Shown: positions 35,411 to 49,134, counted from the stretch's first letter. The stretch: DNA of 64,000 nt from Strigamia acuminata (GCA_949358305.1 OX442317.1:4282186-4346185), one strand, 5' to 3'. A program made the numbers and translations. Notes: generated by a model not told the origin, from the letters alone.

Positions 35411-37144
35411 ACCAATGGCATATTTTCAAGAATGTGAGAACTTAGACAATGCTAAACCTGTTTGTACCGTTTGTTTGACGTGCTTTTGCGTGTTTACACG
35501 TTCGGTTGCAGTTGTCGGTGAATAAATTAGAAAATCAAGTACAAGATGACGATTTGAGTTTGTAAAATGTAAAGCACTAACTGCACAGATTGGAGCGCTA
35601 TTGCATCAACCAGATGTGGTATGTTATATACACAGGAAAAATCACCTGACTAAATCACCAGATGTGGACCACGCCTACTTTTTTGGCGAGGATCATTTTT
35701 TCCGCTCTTTTGTACTCGAGCTGACAAATTACTGCCACTTGGAACAATGCGATGGCGCCGTCAACAATAATCTGAATTGTAAAGAATGACAATTTGAAGG
35801 GACGCTGTACGGGGCCGGGGTGCCGAGACCATTAACTGCACGTGCGCTCAATATGACGGAGGAGGACTTTTCACATCTAATGAATGGACGTGTCCATTGT
35901 TGATATTTTTTTTCAGCTTCCATCAATAGGATGAGCAGCCTCGCGTTGCATTGTTGGGGCGGGGACACGTGACCCGTAGCGGCGCTGCCCCTGCGCGACA
36001 AGACACCGACGGCAGCCATTGCAGACTTGCAATGCAATTATGCATCTTTTGACGCTGTTTCTTGAAACAAACTTGGCGCCATTGAAAAGTCATTAGACAC
36101 GAGGCACTTAATTTACAATTAAGATTAGTAGGCCATGCGAGAAACACAAATCCGACGATCGCGCATTATTGGACACGTGCCAAATGAGGTGTGCACTTCC
36201 GGTTTGAAATTGGAAATTAATTGGCAAATTGAACGGGGAATTAGAACGGGAATAAAAGAGGCAAAAACAATTGAAGATGAAAATGCGAGAACGTTTTTCA
36301 ATGTTAAACCTATGGGAGTTAGGCTTAACGTTTTGTTACATTGCAGTTTTTCTAGTTTTTCTCCTACGGTGTGAGTGATGATAATAATAATAGTAATAGT
36401 AATAATAATAAAATTAATGGAGGTTAGATGGAGGGTCATTAGAGAGGGTCGTTATAATGGGAACTGGGAAAGACGCGCGTGTCGTTGTCTGCTTGAAAAA
36501 GGGATGAGGAGGAGGAGGAGGCGTGAGGAAGGAACGGGCGGGAAGATGGGCTCCTGCGCATGCGTCATGACGAATTGCGCGATGACAAGGTGGCTGGGGT
36601 CCTGGGGACGCCACAATGGAAGGGGTCGCCACTGTCCCCGCCTTAGAATTCATCACAAAGACAAACCCGCCTTTTTATAAGAAAGTCGGTTTAGAAAGCA
36701 GTCAAATGCACGCGTCGTTGTAGCGAGGGCGATCGCTTACGCTTCGAAAAAAATGGGCTGCATTGGCGCATGCGTACAGACTTGGCTTTCCCATCCGCAT
36801 CTGATGATGAGAGATGACAAAAGGGAGGTCATTCACCCAGTCACCCCGTCTTTCCTACCGTCTATTGGTGGACCCCGGCTATTGAGAGTGTGTATAAACA
36901 GAGTATTAAGTTTATTGTTGGGGCCATTTTGTTTTTTTAAGGGGGGAATCACGTGTGTGGGATTTATTATAAGGAAAACGATTTTTTTAATGGGTCGTGT
37001 AATGGCAGTTGTGATCATGCTCATAAAATTGTAATGATTTATTTAAATATCGATTTCAGATTTAGTCGATACTTTAAAAAAATAATTATAAATTGATTTT
37101 TTTTTGAAATTTATTAATTTAAATTAAATTTTATGTTTTTTTTT

Positions 37145-37375
37145 TAAACAAAAAATGATTTTGGGCCAAAATATCGTTAGAAATATCGATTTTTGGACCA
37201 AAATATCGTTTAAATTGTCGATTTTGGGTGAAAATATAGTTAAAAATATCGATTTTGGGCCAAAAATACGTTAAAAATATGGACTTTGGGCCAAAATATC
37301 GTTTAAATCGTCGTTTTTGAGCCAAAATATCGTTTAAATCGTCGTTTTTGGGCCAAAATATCGTTAAATTTATTT
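37145..37375. repeat. Tandem array of GGGCCAAAATATCGTTTAAA
   Basis: Units of about 30 bp alternate GGCCAAAATATCGTT with AAATATCGATTTT, or with AAATCGTCGTTTTT in the last part. Confidence 0.8.
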
Positions 37376-37918
37376 AAAAGTCGATTTAGTCTTACGACGG
37401 GTGAAATGGAGCGTGGTAAATTGTTTCTCACGGAAACGGTTTAGACGAAACGCGACGCCATTTTTTTTGATTTTTTTGATTTTGAGATTTTGGATTGAGG
37501 AATACAATGCCATGAAAACCAAGATGTCGTGCGTCATTCACGTGCTGCGGTTTGGGGCTCCGTTACGAGTCCCCCAGTTGAATGGAGTTTAAAATGTGTT
37601 TGATTGTGGGGTTGCACTCTGTTAATGGCGCCCATTTGTGAATGGAGCGCAAACGAGTGTGAAATTCGCTGTGAAATTTGTCGCCAACAATGAACAGTTT
37701 TATAAAATTTACGATTGCCGCCCTCATTTTGAATCCCCTCGGTCAGGTCAACCCCTGGTGTCTGTGGTGTCGTTTCTTTTGTTGCAACGACGCCATCTCT
37801 GATGGGCGTGGTGGAATTGACAACTATTTCATTCAGTAGCAGAAGGAAATGGAAATTACGACTGATTTTCAATTTTAGATATCGTTTTTAGAAAAGATGG
37901 TGGCCATTTACGATTAAA

Positions 37919-37921
37919 TTT

Positions 37922-37952
<31 letters not shown>

Positions 37953-37972
37953 TTTTTTAGGGGGGGGGGGGT
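37919..37972. repeat. (TTTA)n microsatellite followed by a G run
   Basis: About nine TTTA units are followed by a run of ten G. Confidence 0.9.
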
Positions 37973-40358
37973 TTCTGAATAGGAAATTGCAGTGCAATGA
38001 AACTACGGAAGTGGAAATCAACTAACTTCTGGTTTTCGCATAAAATTTTTAGTACAGTAATGGCGCATTTGCTAATTTTAATCACTTCAGTCGAGCTTGT
38101 CTTATGAGGTGTAGAAAAGCAAGTGAAAAAGCAATTACTTTACAGCTGTTTAACAATGAAATACCTACATCAAAAACACTTGGCTTTGCCTTAATGACCT
38201 AATGTCGTTGTATGGATCTTCAAAAGTTAATTCTTTTTTTTTCTATATAATCCCAGGGCCCGATTTACTGTTAAGCTAAAATAAGCAACAAGGACCTTAA
38301 AGTTGTGCTACACGAATAGATTAGGCCAACATTCGGAACCAATACTGTGCCAATCCATGTAAACCTTAACATACTGATATTAGGCCAAGATTGGGCCAAT
38401 ATTAAGTCAATATATAATGTTGCCTGGGTATCTTGATGCTAAATTCAAACTGTGCATCATTTAACATGGCGATTGTCAAGCTTGTTGCACACAGAAAATA
38501 AAACAACAATATTTTGGTATACTGCGCTGTAAATTACTTTTAATGATGTTTATTTAATTTGTTTTAAAATCATTAGGCCTAATATTAGGTTTAATACTGC
38601 TAAATAACAACTAGAATTAGAAAATTGTCTGCGCTGAATGATGGGATGCGCAGGAACTGTAGTCATACAGTATATGCGCATAAAAGTCGTGCCGATTTTT
38701 CTTCTTTTGCATGAAATTAGAACCGGCTGCGCATATAGACTAAGGGCCACAGCAACTTATATGTACAAAAATGTTAATATCTCTAAATCTGACCGGTATT
38801 TGTTGTAGTTTTGGGCTCTGCAATTGTATTAACCCAATATTATTTTTTTCTTTTAATTTAAAATAAAAAAATATTTATTCCAGACCATCCATTTTCGATG
38901 CTTCGTACTAAAAACAAGATGGTGTTGTTTTGCGCGTCATCTGGCGTCGAAATGTGTTTTAATTACTATGATATGAACAAGAAAACAATTCCTTTTTCTT
39001 CTGCTAATGAAATTTGCATCTGTTCCTACATGTTGTTTTTCCATCCCAATGATTGTTTTTTCCATTAAACATGGCGGCAGCTGTCCCCATATTGCCTGAC
39101 CTTATTGAGCTTATAACGAGTTTAAACATTTTATAACAAGATGGCGAAGTTGGGGGAAGTTGACACGGAGCAGCCATTAATCACTAGGAGGCGCTGCTAT
39201 CATTTTGGCCCTTCCAACAGGTGTCTCTCTTCCCTCGTGACGTCAGAAGCGAGTGCTCACCCCTTTACACAGACACTTTTTTTTTCTTTGATTGGCTGAT
39301 CAAATACATGGCAGCAACCTCGGTGCAGCGAAGATTATTGTTGCGAAGCGGCAGCCGAGGAACTGTGTATAGCAACACCCCTAGTCTGGTTTGGCCACGT
39401 GCGGCTCTGATCAAAGTGGATGGGGTTTTTTATTTTGATTGGATGAAGTCAGAAAGCGAGTGTTTGGGAATGGGATTTGGCAGTGATTTGTGATATTTAA
39501 TGGATGTGTTTTCTTTTTATTTTTTTTAGACAGAAAAGTCGGGGGTTTGTTGCCATCACTTAAAATAAAAGAAAGGAAAGGAAGAAAAACGAGCTTTGAA
39601 AGTGACACTTTGGAAAAAGGGAAATATAAATATATTCTTTGTGAATGGCTGTTAAAAACACGTCGAAATAATTCAAACATGTAAATGTGTGATATTTCAT
39701 GTTTGGTTTATTATATGAGTGTTGATTTAACACTCGGTTTAGAAAAATAAATTCAAATTTGTTTTTACGCGATTTTGTTTGATTTAACACGGTTTTTTGG
39801 AAAGATTTTTAAAAAGGTACACGGTAGCTGCACTCAAAAAGTCGTGTTTTAAGTGTTTTTGGGGTTTGTGCGTTTGTTTTTGTTAGAAATCAAAAACACA
39901 AATACCTAGAATATTCCGAGCTTCTTTTTTATTTTTTTGAATTTGTTTTTAAATTTAAGAAAAGTTATGAAAATGATTTTCTACTCTTTGAATATTTTCT
40001 GTTAATGTTGAACCTTGATATTTGTTGGAAGTGTGTGAGAAAAATCAGGAAAACAAGCAATTTAATTCGAAAGCGATGGAGTAAACAAGAAAATTTGTTA
40101 TGATATTAAGCAAAACACATGAATTTTCAGAAAACGTTAGAAAAAAATTAATAAAACAGTTTTGTTTAACTTATCTGCATTTTGCGCAGATAATTTCTTC
40201 TTGAATGCAAGCAGAAATATCAACACAATGTACAGAAAGGATATTTTATGTGTTTATACTTCTATTTGAGATCAAATTATTGACACCCCCAAATTAATTG
40301 AAAAATCACCCAAATCTATTTCATACGAGTATCACTTCGATGTTTTTATTTAAAAGGA

Positions 40359-40501
40359 TTAAATGACAAATTAAATATGCGATTTTATTCTACCAAAGGC
40401 CTTTCGACCGTTCCCAGTCATCTCTGCAACCACTGAAGACGACCGAAAATGGTCGAAAGGCCTTTGGTAAAATAAAATCGCGTATTTAATTTGTCATTTA
40501 A
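40359..40501. mobile_element. Palindromic TTAA element C, copy 1
   Basis: Two arms of about 55 bp are near-perfect inverted repeats (TTAAATGACAAATTAAATA on the left), joined by about 35 bp containing AACCACTGAAGACGACCG. The ends read TTAA-ATGACAAATT and AATTTGTCAT-TTAA, so a TTAA target is likely. A diverged copy is at 51888-52012. Confidence 0.8.
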
Positions 40502-41458
40502 TTTTTTTAAATAGTTTTGTAGATTGAAATTTATCCCATCGGTGTTCTAATTTTTACCTTTTCGTGTTGTGATATATTTCTCACTTTTGCACTTTGGCAT
40601 CAAATTGAACACCAAACTCCAATCACTTGATCTTCACTAAGCCCACAAGAACCGCCCCATTTCAATGAGCCCTTGAGAAAAGATTCTCCATCCCACTCCC
40701 ATATCTAGGCCTAATCCAAAAAAAAAAAATCACAAATTTTTTTTCCAACTTTCTAACCCCTTTTGGCTATTTTGATCCTCTTTGTGGGTAATTTGCATTG
40801 AAAGCGAGGCTTCGGACATGACACCCTTTGCTTCACCCATCTTCCCATCCCCACCCTCTCTGTGTGCTGTATATCCGTTAGTCCCTTAGGTGGGGTATGT
40901 CTTGAATATTTTTTTTAAAGCTGACTCCTCGCATAGTTAAATCAAACCACAGTGAGCAAAAGGAGAGAGAGAAAAAAAGTAATTAGGAATATGTTGATAA
41001 GTTTGAGTTGCAGCTGGGATTTAAGTTGGTGTATTGAAGCGGTTGTTAAAAAGAGGGTTGCATTTTGTGGTTTGATAGAAAGGGTTTAAAGGGTTATTGT
41101 GGCTCCTAAATCCTCTCTTTGAGATTTAGCACTAGTTTTGAGGTCAAGAGTAGGAGTGAAAACGAGGCTGACTGGCTTTTTCAGCTTTCACTTAAGCTTA
41201 TTTTCGCTTAGAGATGGTGAAGAAAGACCAGGTGAAATTAGTTTCACTTTTGAATGGGTTGTGCCTTTGGTGCCATCTTGAATTTTAAAACTGTACTTGA
41301 GGTTGGGGAATAGTTTAGTGATATTTGCAAGCAAAGGAGAATCTTGTTTGGAGCCAAATCTGTAAAAGAGGTGTGAGTTATTTGGTGCACACAGCAGGAC
41401 ACATTGGACAACCTCAAGTCATTTTTTTGGTTAAAAGGATATACATAGATAGTCCGAA

Positions 41459-41883
41459 TATCGTATTTTATCGATTAAGAGCCGCGGCTGTTATTCAAAA
41501 CTGCAATTTTTGTCAGAAATTACAATTTCGGTTTTTCATTTGTTACATTTTGTTGGTTAATTGATTTATAATTGATTAGTTTGTAACTATGGAAATGCGT
41601 GTATACAAAATTGAACTGTTGTAAATAAAACAATACTCATTGTGTGAATGTTCGTAATGGAAGACGTGTGCATTTCTTTCCCATAATCAGGGTTAATTTG
41701 GATTGGAACAACACATTTGTTTAATGTAACAAACGAAGTCTGAACGTCATGAACGAAGCACACGTTCATCGTTCGTGAGGTTAAATACGAAAACAATATT
41801 GTACTTTAGCAAAAATACGGTATTCTTGCTGTCTCAGCGGCGGCTACTATTTGAGGGCGACTTTTGATCGGTAAAATATGGTA
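41459..41883. mobile_element. MITE family A, copy 4, with internal insertion
   Basis: The family A ends and body are present but more diverged than in other copies. A 162-bp insertion interrupts it at 41551-41712. Confidence 0.82.
41551..41712. mobile_element. 162-bp insertion in family A copy 4
   Basis: Compared with copies 1 and 3, extra sequence splits the run GTTACATTTGTTTAATG. ACATTT is duplicated on both sides (41545-41550, 41713-41718). The ends TGTTGGTT and GGAACAAC are only weakly inverted. The superfamily is unknown. Confidence 0.65.
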
Positions 41884-42250
41884 TGTGTCTTGTGTACATC
41901 CTCATTATGTTGATGGTGACAAATATCCCGAGGCGGACTTAGAGTTGCGACGTCAAGTTGTAGAAGTGTCGCCATTTTGTTCTGAGTTGTAGAAAACTGG
42001 AACAAGTGTAAACAGAAGACTTTCTAAAAGTGGGCGGGTTTTGTAGAAAAGTGGTTCAAGTGTGAACATGGCATTAAACAAAATTAGACATGCGGTAGCA
42101 ATACTGTATGATCCAAATGTTATTGTTGAAACAGAGAATAAAGCAGTTATCACTAGCAAGCAACTCGTCCCTAGTGCATCTTCTGGACAAAACTCTCGAG
42201 CAACAATGTAAGAACAATACAGTACTTTCATCCAGGGCATTCTTATAGGC

Positions 42251-42398
42251 CAGGGGTCGGCAACCGCAGGAGGCTCTTTCGATGTCAAGATGCGGCTGTA
42301 TGGGACCTAATTTAATATTGTAGTGGCTCTTTAACAACTGGGAAATTTTGTAAATTGTAACTTTTGGCTCTTCCGTCTCAAAAGGTTGCCGATTTCTG
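42251..42398. mobile_element. 148-bp hAT-type MITE with perfect 8-bp duplication
   Basis: The ends CAGGGGTCGGCAACC and the inverted GGTTGCCGATTTCTG are flanked by exact TTATAGGC (42243-42250 and 42399-42406). Confidence 0.93.
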
Positions 42399-44582
42399 TT
42401 ATAGGCAATTACGATCAAAATAGGATAGTCTTCAGATATCAAACAAACAGTAAATGTGTATAATTTTGTCTGGAACCGAATAATACTTCACGCTTGCTCA
42501 TATTGCCATTAAAAGCCGGAACTAACGCAAACTGTCAAATGATCGCCATTACATTCATTTGTAGCCTGTAATTGGTTTCAATTGATTCATACGTTCTCAG
42601 CCGGAAACCCATTGTAGCATTCAAATATTTTGAAAACGCCACCCTTGCCCACCATTTTCCATATCATTTTTTTATATTCACCTCATCTTTTCATCATTCC
42701 CCTCGCGCCCAAAAAATATTTATGGTACAGCAAAATGGCTGAGGCTAAAGGGTTGACTCTAACTACCCCCGCACCCTCATCCACCAATCTCTTGTCAACA
42801 AAAAACGAGAGTAAAAAAAAATGCCCATTATTGCCTCCTTAGTGGTCCTCCAAAAATATACCCCCCTTGGGTACAAAGGATTTACGCCATCTTGAAATAG
42901 GGCCGAGGGTGAAAGAAGGATTAACCCGCCTCTTTTCGGTGGGGACATTAATTTATAGCATACAAGAAGGGGGTTAAAAAAATGGCAGGCTGGGGGTAAG
43001 AAGGATTATGGGAGGTTGGGTTTTGATTTTTTTTAATAAGTAAACCCCCTCTATAACGAAATGTGCGCGAAATTGGGGTTAAATGTGGGCAAATTGGAAG
43101 GTTTTGTTGGGTTGAATTAGATTGACGGTGGAAAACGGTCGAATGAATTGCAGAAATGAATGTTAATGTCAATAATAATGCGTTTATTGATTAATAAAAT
43201 TTGTAGTAAAAGGGTTATTACCCCCTTCTTTACATTCATCCCGTCCCATGCACATTTCAAAGGCCCCAGCTGCACCCCACGATTTTTTTTTTTTTGTTGG
43301 GCACAACTTTTACTTGCACCCATCTTAAAACCGCACGTGAAAAACATAATATTAGCAAAACGGAAAAAATTGCAACAATAAAGCAACTCGTGCCCCTTCT
43401 TTCATTCATGATAATACGTTTATTATGGCGTCCGGCGGGGAAAAAAATTAAAAAGATGTATTGTTGCATTTTTAAAAATTTTAAAAAAAATTACTTTCAT
43501 CCTTGTTTATTGTTTGTTTTTGTTTTTGGGTTTTTTGTTCGGCAAAAAAATCGTTTTGTCTTAACGAACAAAAAGAGTTTGTTTTTTGAGTGCATTGTTT
43601 GTCTTTGTTAGCCTTTTATTTATTTTTTAAAATTTTTTTTTTAAATTGTTGTATGGCATTTGCATCATTTGCAGTCTACCTCTGTCTTGAGCACAGCAGC
43701 GGTGGCAAAGGCGCGCCCTCTAATGGAGTTGGCACGTGCAAAATTTGGATGCAGCTGAGGACCAGATAAACGACTTTTATCCCTGGTATACATTTGGAGA
43801 AAAGAAAATGTGACAAACATAAGAAAAGTTTTTTCTTGTTCCCATAATGGGCGAACACGGCCATAAGCCAGGAACAGGAGGTGGGAATCTCGCACTCCCT
43901 CGATTTGTTATCAAATGGGGAGAAGCGAAGGCGGGGGTCACACTAATTAAGCGATTGGGGCAAATCAACACAGATCCCCACTGCCTCAATTTGTAACCTA
44001 TTTTTCCCCCATGTGATGATAATAAGCCCTAGAGATGGGGATCAAAGTGGAGAAATTTAAAGCCAATTAAATGATGGCAATTGAGGTCGAAATGAATCGA
44101 TTGGCGATGGATTACTGTTTACTCCGGGAAAAGGATATTCAATTTTCAATGCATTTTCAATGCATTTTCAATGCATTCAATGAGAATTAGCACTATTTGG
44201 TGACAAGAGTAACTTCTGGTATCATTGATGTGGGGGCAAAAGATGTGCCTGCGCAGGGCCCAGGAGTTTTAGGGGCCCACAAATTGCAGTGTGCAGAAAA
44301 TGAAAAAAATAACTGCACCAGTCCTCAGTAATTTGCAAATAAAATTATTTAACTCCAGGGCCTTCCTGGAGTTACAATATGGCACTGTACAAGTGTCATA
44401 TGGAAGTTGTGGCCAGAGACGGATCTATAATCATAATCCTTGTCAGCGCCAAGAAGACAGGGAAGATTACCATGAGGCTTAACATCTTTGGACAACCGGC
44501 GACTTCATACAAAGATAGGGCCTGCTTTGAGTTGCATCTGCAAGCCTCAAGTGGTCAAGGTTGCAGATATTTTACAATATAC

Positions 44583-44722
44583 TTGAACCGCATTATGACG
44601 AACCGCAATTTTACGAATTTTTTGTTGTAACGAATACTTAAAAAAATTTGATATAATGAACTTTTGTTACAACGAATCTATTTCTCGGGTTCCTTGCGAT
44701 TCGTCATAACGAGGCTCGACTG
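44583..44722. mobile_element. Short pogo/Tigger-like TA element
   Basis: The left end resembles CTTGAACCGCATTATGACG and the right end is CGTCATAACGAGGCTCGACTG before TA (one base trimmed by eye). The inner sequence repeats TAACGAAT-like motifs as in 55837-56395. Confidence 0.6.
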
Positions 44723-46739
44723 TAATATATTTTTGAACTAAAGGGTGAGAAGTTGGCAACGGATCATAGAGTGGTTACCTAGAACTCTTTGCTGGTTGCG
44801 AAGGCGCCCTTACCTGCACAATGCGCCATTACATCATAAATTTAACCCTAAAGGACAATTTTGTGACAACACCTAATGCCTTATACCAAAACAGTACATT
44901 TTACCCTTATGCCTTCTATGGTTAACACGACCGTAGTTACAAGTGTTTGTGTTTGTGTTTTGTGATGTTAAAAAATAGAAAAACAAAAGCACAAACACCT
45001 AAAACAGCTCGTGTTAGCCTATGTTGAACGCAACTAGTCTTGGAAGTTTGAATCGTGTTAATTTGCTTCCAACTGTCAACCGAAACAATCTGACATGTTG
45101 GCAACAATCACGTTTAATGTTTTTTTTTACCCCCACACGTATATGTTGAAGAAGCAAAAAGAAAAAGAAAGAAAGAAAATCGGAATTTAAAAGCAGCTGT
45201 TGAAAATAATTAAGAAAGCAAATTTTAATTGAAAGATAATTGCATCCCAAGGAAGAAAAGAGGAGTATGATGGGAAATTAATTAGCCTACTGACAGACAG
45301 ACATACATACACATCGCAACTCAGATCAATCATTGTTGGATCACTTTTCTCATTGCAACAATCGATTAACTCATCAATATTAATATTTCACTATTTGCCA
45401 TATACTTCATACCAACAGATGTGTGTGCATTATTGCAACTGGGGGGGCTGTGGAGTGGAGAATAAGGAAAAAGGGAGAAAATGGGGAGGGCGAACAAAAA
45501 GCAACACCCTCTCGGGACATATAAAGTCGGGAGGGAGGTGAACATATTGTTGCGTAAGGCCTTTTTGTTCGAATTTCCACCTCGTAATGCAACAATGGTT
45601 TAAAAAGTAAGGGACAGGTGCATTGTACCCTCTACCTGGGGGGCGGGACTGGCATTTAATATGGCCGATTGTTGGAGGGATTTTTTCCATTGTAGGCGAG
45701 GGGAAAAAATGTGCATTACATTGTTTTTATTGGCGTGTCAATAGATTTTTCATTGTCGCCAAAGGAGGAAAAAGTGATTGCATTACAATGGCGATTGCAA
45801 TGTTTATATAAATTCAGATGTAAATGGAAAAAAAGGGCACTGAATTTGATTTGGTCGCCATGTTGGTGGAATAGAGAAAGAGAAGGGGGGGGGTGTCGGG
45901 GGTGTCGGGGGTCCGTCAATTGGTCGTGGCGCCACCTTGTCATAATTTGTCAACCGTTAATTTCTAATTAAATCCTCATGCTCATTAGTCACTGCGCCCG
46001 CCTCTACCATGTGGCGCTCATTCGCCCTCCTACGGTCGCCATTTGCACTAATGATTTTCGCCCCTTGTGCGACTCTTAAAGAGTTTCGTGCAACAAATGT
46101 TGGATTTTTGAGCAATTGTTTCGTGGATAATGATAATAAATTGGGGATAAGGAGGTTTGATTTTGATTTTGGTTCTTTTTTTCTTTCTTTTTTTCGAGTT
46201 TTGTTGATTGTGCGGCGCTCCCTTGTGGTGACAGTTATAGTGGGCCGACTGATTGAGTGTTGCCTCTTTCACACTCTATGGCCCTTGTCAACATGATCTT
46301 GCACACGCCTGATCAAAATAAATCACTCCACCTCACTCTCCATAATCCTCCTTTTGTCGTCGTTGAAGCTTGTTTAAACTGGGTTGCGAAGTGCGGACCA
46401 ATGGCGATTATATAAATGAGTGGTCGGAAATGGAGAAAAAAATTAAGCGATTTGTCTCAGTCTTGGGTGAAGCGAGTTTTGTTTTGTAGTGGAAGATGTA
46501 GGTTGCCATGTGTGTCACGCAGGGCAAATAACTGTTTAAACAAAGAGAGAATGAAGAGAGGTCGTTGTGGAATTAGTGGCTTGGTTTTTAATGAGGGAAA
46601 GAAATTTAAAAGAATTATTGGGGGAAAAATTTAGGGTTTGGTACAAATAAATGATTTTGTCGCAGTTTGATGTGCAGGTTGTTTCAGGGTGCAGGCAGAT
46701 GATAGGGGAAGGAACAATCTTAGACATGTATTTCGATAT

Positions 46740-47080
46740 TGATGGTTGTGAGTATTTTCATGATAAAATGGAGCTGGTTCAAAAACACGTTGAAATTATG
46801 TTGCGATGTATTGCAATGAATTTTGAAATGCATTGCGAGAATGGATTTTGTAATGTTTTTGCAAAGTTTCGTCCATTTTGTAAAATGTATTGAAAAATGC
46901 ATTTCTCAATACTGTACTATTATTTGTCAAATATGAAGGCATTTGAAAATGTATTTTTTCAAGTGTATGAGGAAATGTTCTATTTAATGTACGAATTATA
47001 TACGTGTTTAATTCCGTGGAATGCAATACATTTCGAATGCAATATATTGTGAAATATATTTTTGAACCACGTGAGCTGTC
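46740..47080 (-). repeat. Dispersed AT-rich repeat G, copy 2
   Basis: Inverted and diverged relative to 33805-34085, sharing CACGTGGTTCAAAAATATA in reverse complement and dense AATGCATT motifs. Confidence 0.55.
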
Positions 47081-47199
47081 TGAGATAGGATATATTAAGT
47101 TTGTGACGGAAAAATGCATTTTTATGGGAAAAAAATTTATTTTGAGCTGGAAAAATGCATTTGTACGGGAAATAAATTCATTTTAAGCTGGAAAATTTG

Positions 47200-47490
47200 C
47201 ATATTCATGGTTTTGCATTTTCTGGGGAAATAATACATTTTCCGGTGAAATAATACACTGTTCATTGAAATAATGCATTTTCCATTGAAATAATTCATTT
47301 TCTTATGAAATAATGCATTTTCCATGAAAAAATTCATTTTCTTATGAAATACCGGTAATGCATTTTTCATTGAAATAATTCATTTTCTTATGAAATAATG
47401 CATTTTTTATTGAACTAATTCATTCAATGCATTTTTATGTGAAAAAAGTGCATTTTCAGACAACGTCATGCATTTTTATTTAAAAGAAGT
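47200..47490. repeat. Tandem array of TGAAATAATGCATTTTCCAT
   Basis: Units of about 20 bp with GCATTTTC or TTCATTTTC variants are repeated about ten times. It continues the AATGCATT-rich tract to its left. Confidence 0.8.
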
Positions 47491-48544
47491 GCATTTTAAG
47501 ACAAAGCCATACATTTTATACGTTTAGCAGGGAGCCCTGTGGAATTGGGCCTAAAATTACCAAACTCAAAAGCACGTTACTGTAAATTGAAATATTTGAG
47601 AATTGCATTCCCAAAAACAACCTAACCAACTCTATCTCTATTGAACAAATGTATTGAAGAAAAAGAAAGGTCTAGGTCTGGTCTATATCTAATTTCGAAT
47701 AGTTGCAACAAAACCAAGAGTAAACAGAATGCATCGAAGTGTGTGCACATTTTCACATTGACCCCAACTCGACTTTTTCTTCCTTCCCCTTAAAATGTTT
47801 TGCTGCTCTTGGCGTTTGGTAACATTGTTGTGTAAAGAGATCAAATTTGCGCGCAAATATTCGCCAATGGATGGCGGCGTCATGGGAGACTGGCCATTTG
47901 CTGACCAGTGGTGTTCCGAGGAGACAAAAGAAGAAGGAAAACATCCGTAACCAGTGCTGCGTAACGGTAATTGGAGAAGGAAGGGTGGGTTGGTGGGAAG
48001 GGGAAAGGATATCAACAGCCGTTAAACACGACTTGATGCATTTACTCGCCGCCATTAATTTGGAGTTTTTGCCACTAGAGGGTGCACGCGGAATATTAAG
48101 CAGGAATGAAGTGAAAAGAGTGAAATTAAAGGATTAAATTTTTCGCAGGTGATACCGGATTAGTGGGCAACAAAGGGGAGCCACGTGAAATTAATGAGTT
48201 AAAAGGGGTCAAGGTGTGAATGGGATTCGATTGTAGATTGGGTCATATCTTTATACGCGAATGAACGGAGGGATTTGCTGCGGGTTTTTGAAAAATGGAT
48301 TGGATTTAGTCCGAGTAAATGATGGAGGGAGGGGAGGATGATAAATGGGAAGATTGAATTTTTTTTTTTTTTTTTTTTTTTGGTTTATTTTTTGGAAGTT
48401 TATTTTTATTTTTGTTAATTTTGGGTTGGGTGAATGAGGGAGATTTTTTTTTTAGTTGCAATGGTTCTCGTTAGAGTTCACTACCGAGGGGATCGAGCAT
48501 TGAAGATTTAGAAAATCATTTTCCGTGCAAATTCGGTAGAAATT

Positions 48545-48790
48545 CAAGGAAATCAAATGGAAATAAAGTGAAAACAGTAGAAATCATTGAAAAATCGACT
48601 TTATTTGCTGTAAATCAACTGAAAACACTAGCATACATTGGAAAATCGACTTAATTTGCTGAAATTCAACTGAAAACACTAAAATACATTGGAAAATCGA
48701 CTTAATTTGCTGAAATTCAACTGAAAACACTAAAATACATTGGAAAATCGACTTAAATCAACTAAGAACACTGAAAATTAGTTAAATATC
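48545..48790. repeat. Tandem array, unit about 53-55 bp
   Basis: CTGAAAACACTAAAATACAT is followed by TGGAAAATCGACTTAATTTG. About four units, the middle two nearly identical. Confidence 0.85.
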
Positions 48791-49134
48791 ACTGAAAACC
48801 AAATAACTATTCCTGGAAATCTGCTAAAAATCACAAAAATAGACTGAACTCACAACGCCATAAGTTTCTGATTTGCAAATCCCAGCTGCCAACGTTGATA
48901 GAAAGTTCGTGTTTGTCTCCCACGGTGGCGATACCTACTCGGCTCGGATTTGATTGTGGATTTTCGGAATAAGATCCTGGAATAAAGAAAATGGTGGAGA
49001 ACTAAGAGTATCACTCTGATAGGAGTTATTTCATCATTTCATAGTAGCCTAGTACCTGTAGTGCTAAAGAATAGGCTGCGCGAGAAAATAGCGTGACTTT
49101 GTTTTTAGACAATTTATACAGTTTTAATTTTAAA

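Larger units (their letters stand above)
31316..49134. other. About 18 kb gene desert upstream of Dbx
   Basis: I found no exon with domain similarity or a consistent splice pattern. The stretch holds MITEs, tandem arrays, microsatellites such as (GA)n at 32580-32608, and much unique AT-rich sequence. Open frames here are short and unsupported. Long non-coding flanks are common around developmental homeobox genes, so enhancers are plausible but cannot be read directly. Confidence 0.5.

Noticed and set aside
47847-48137. 96-residue frame starting MRANIRQWMAASWETGHLL
   Set aside because: No domain, no splice signals in phase, and an overlapping frame of similar length on the other strand.
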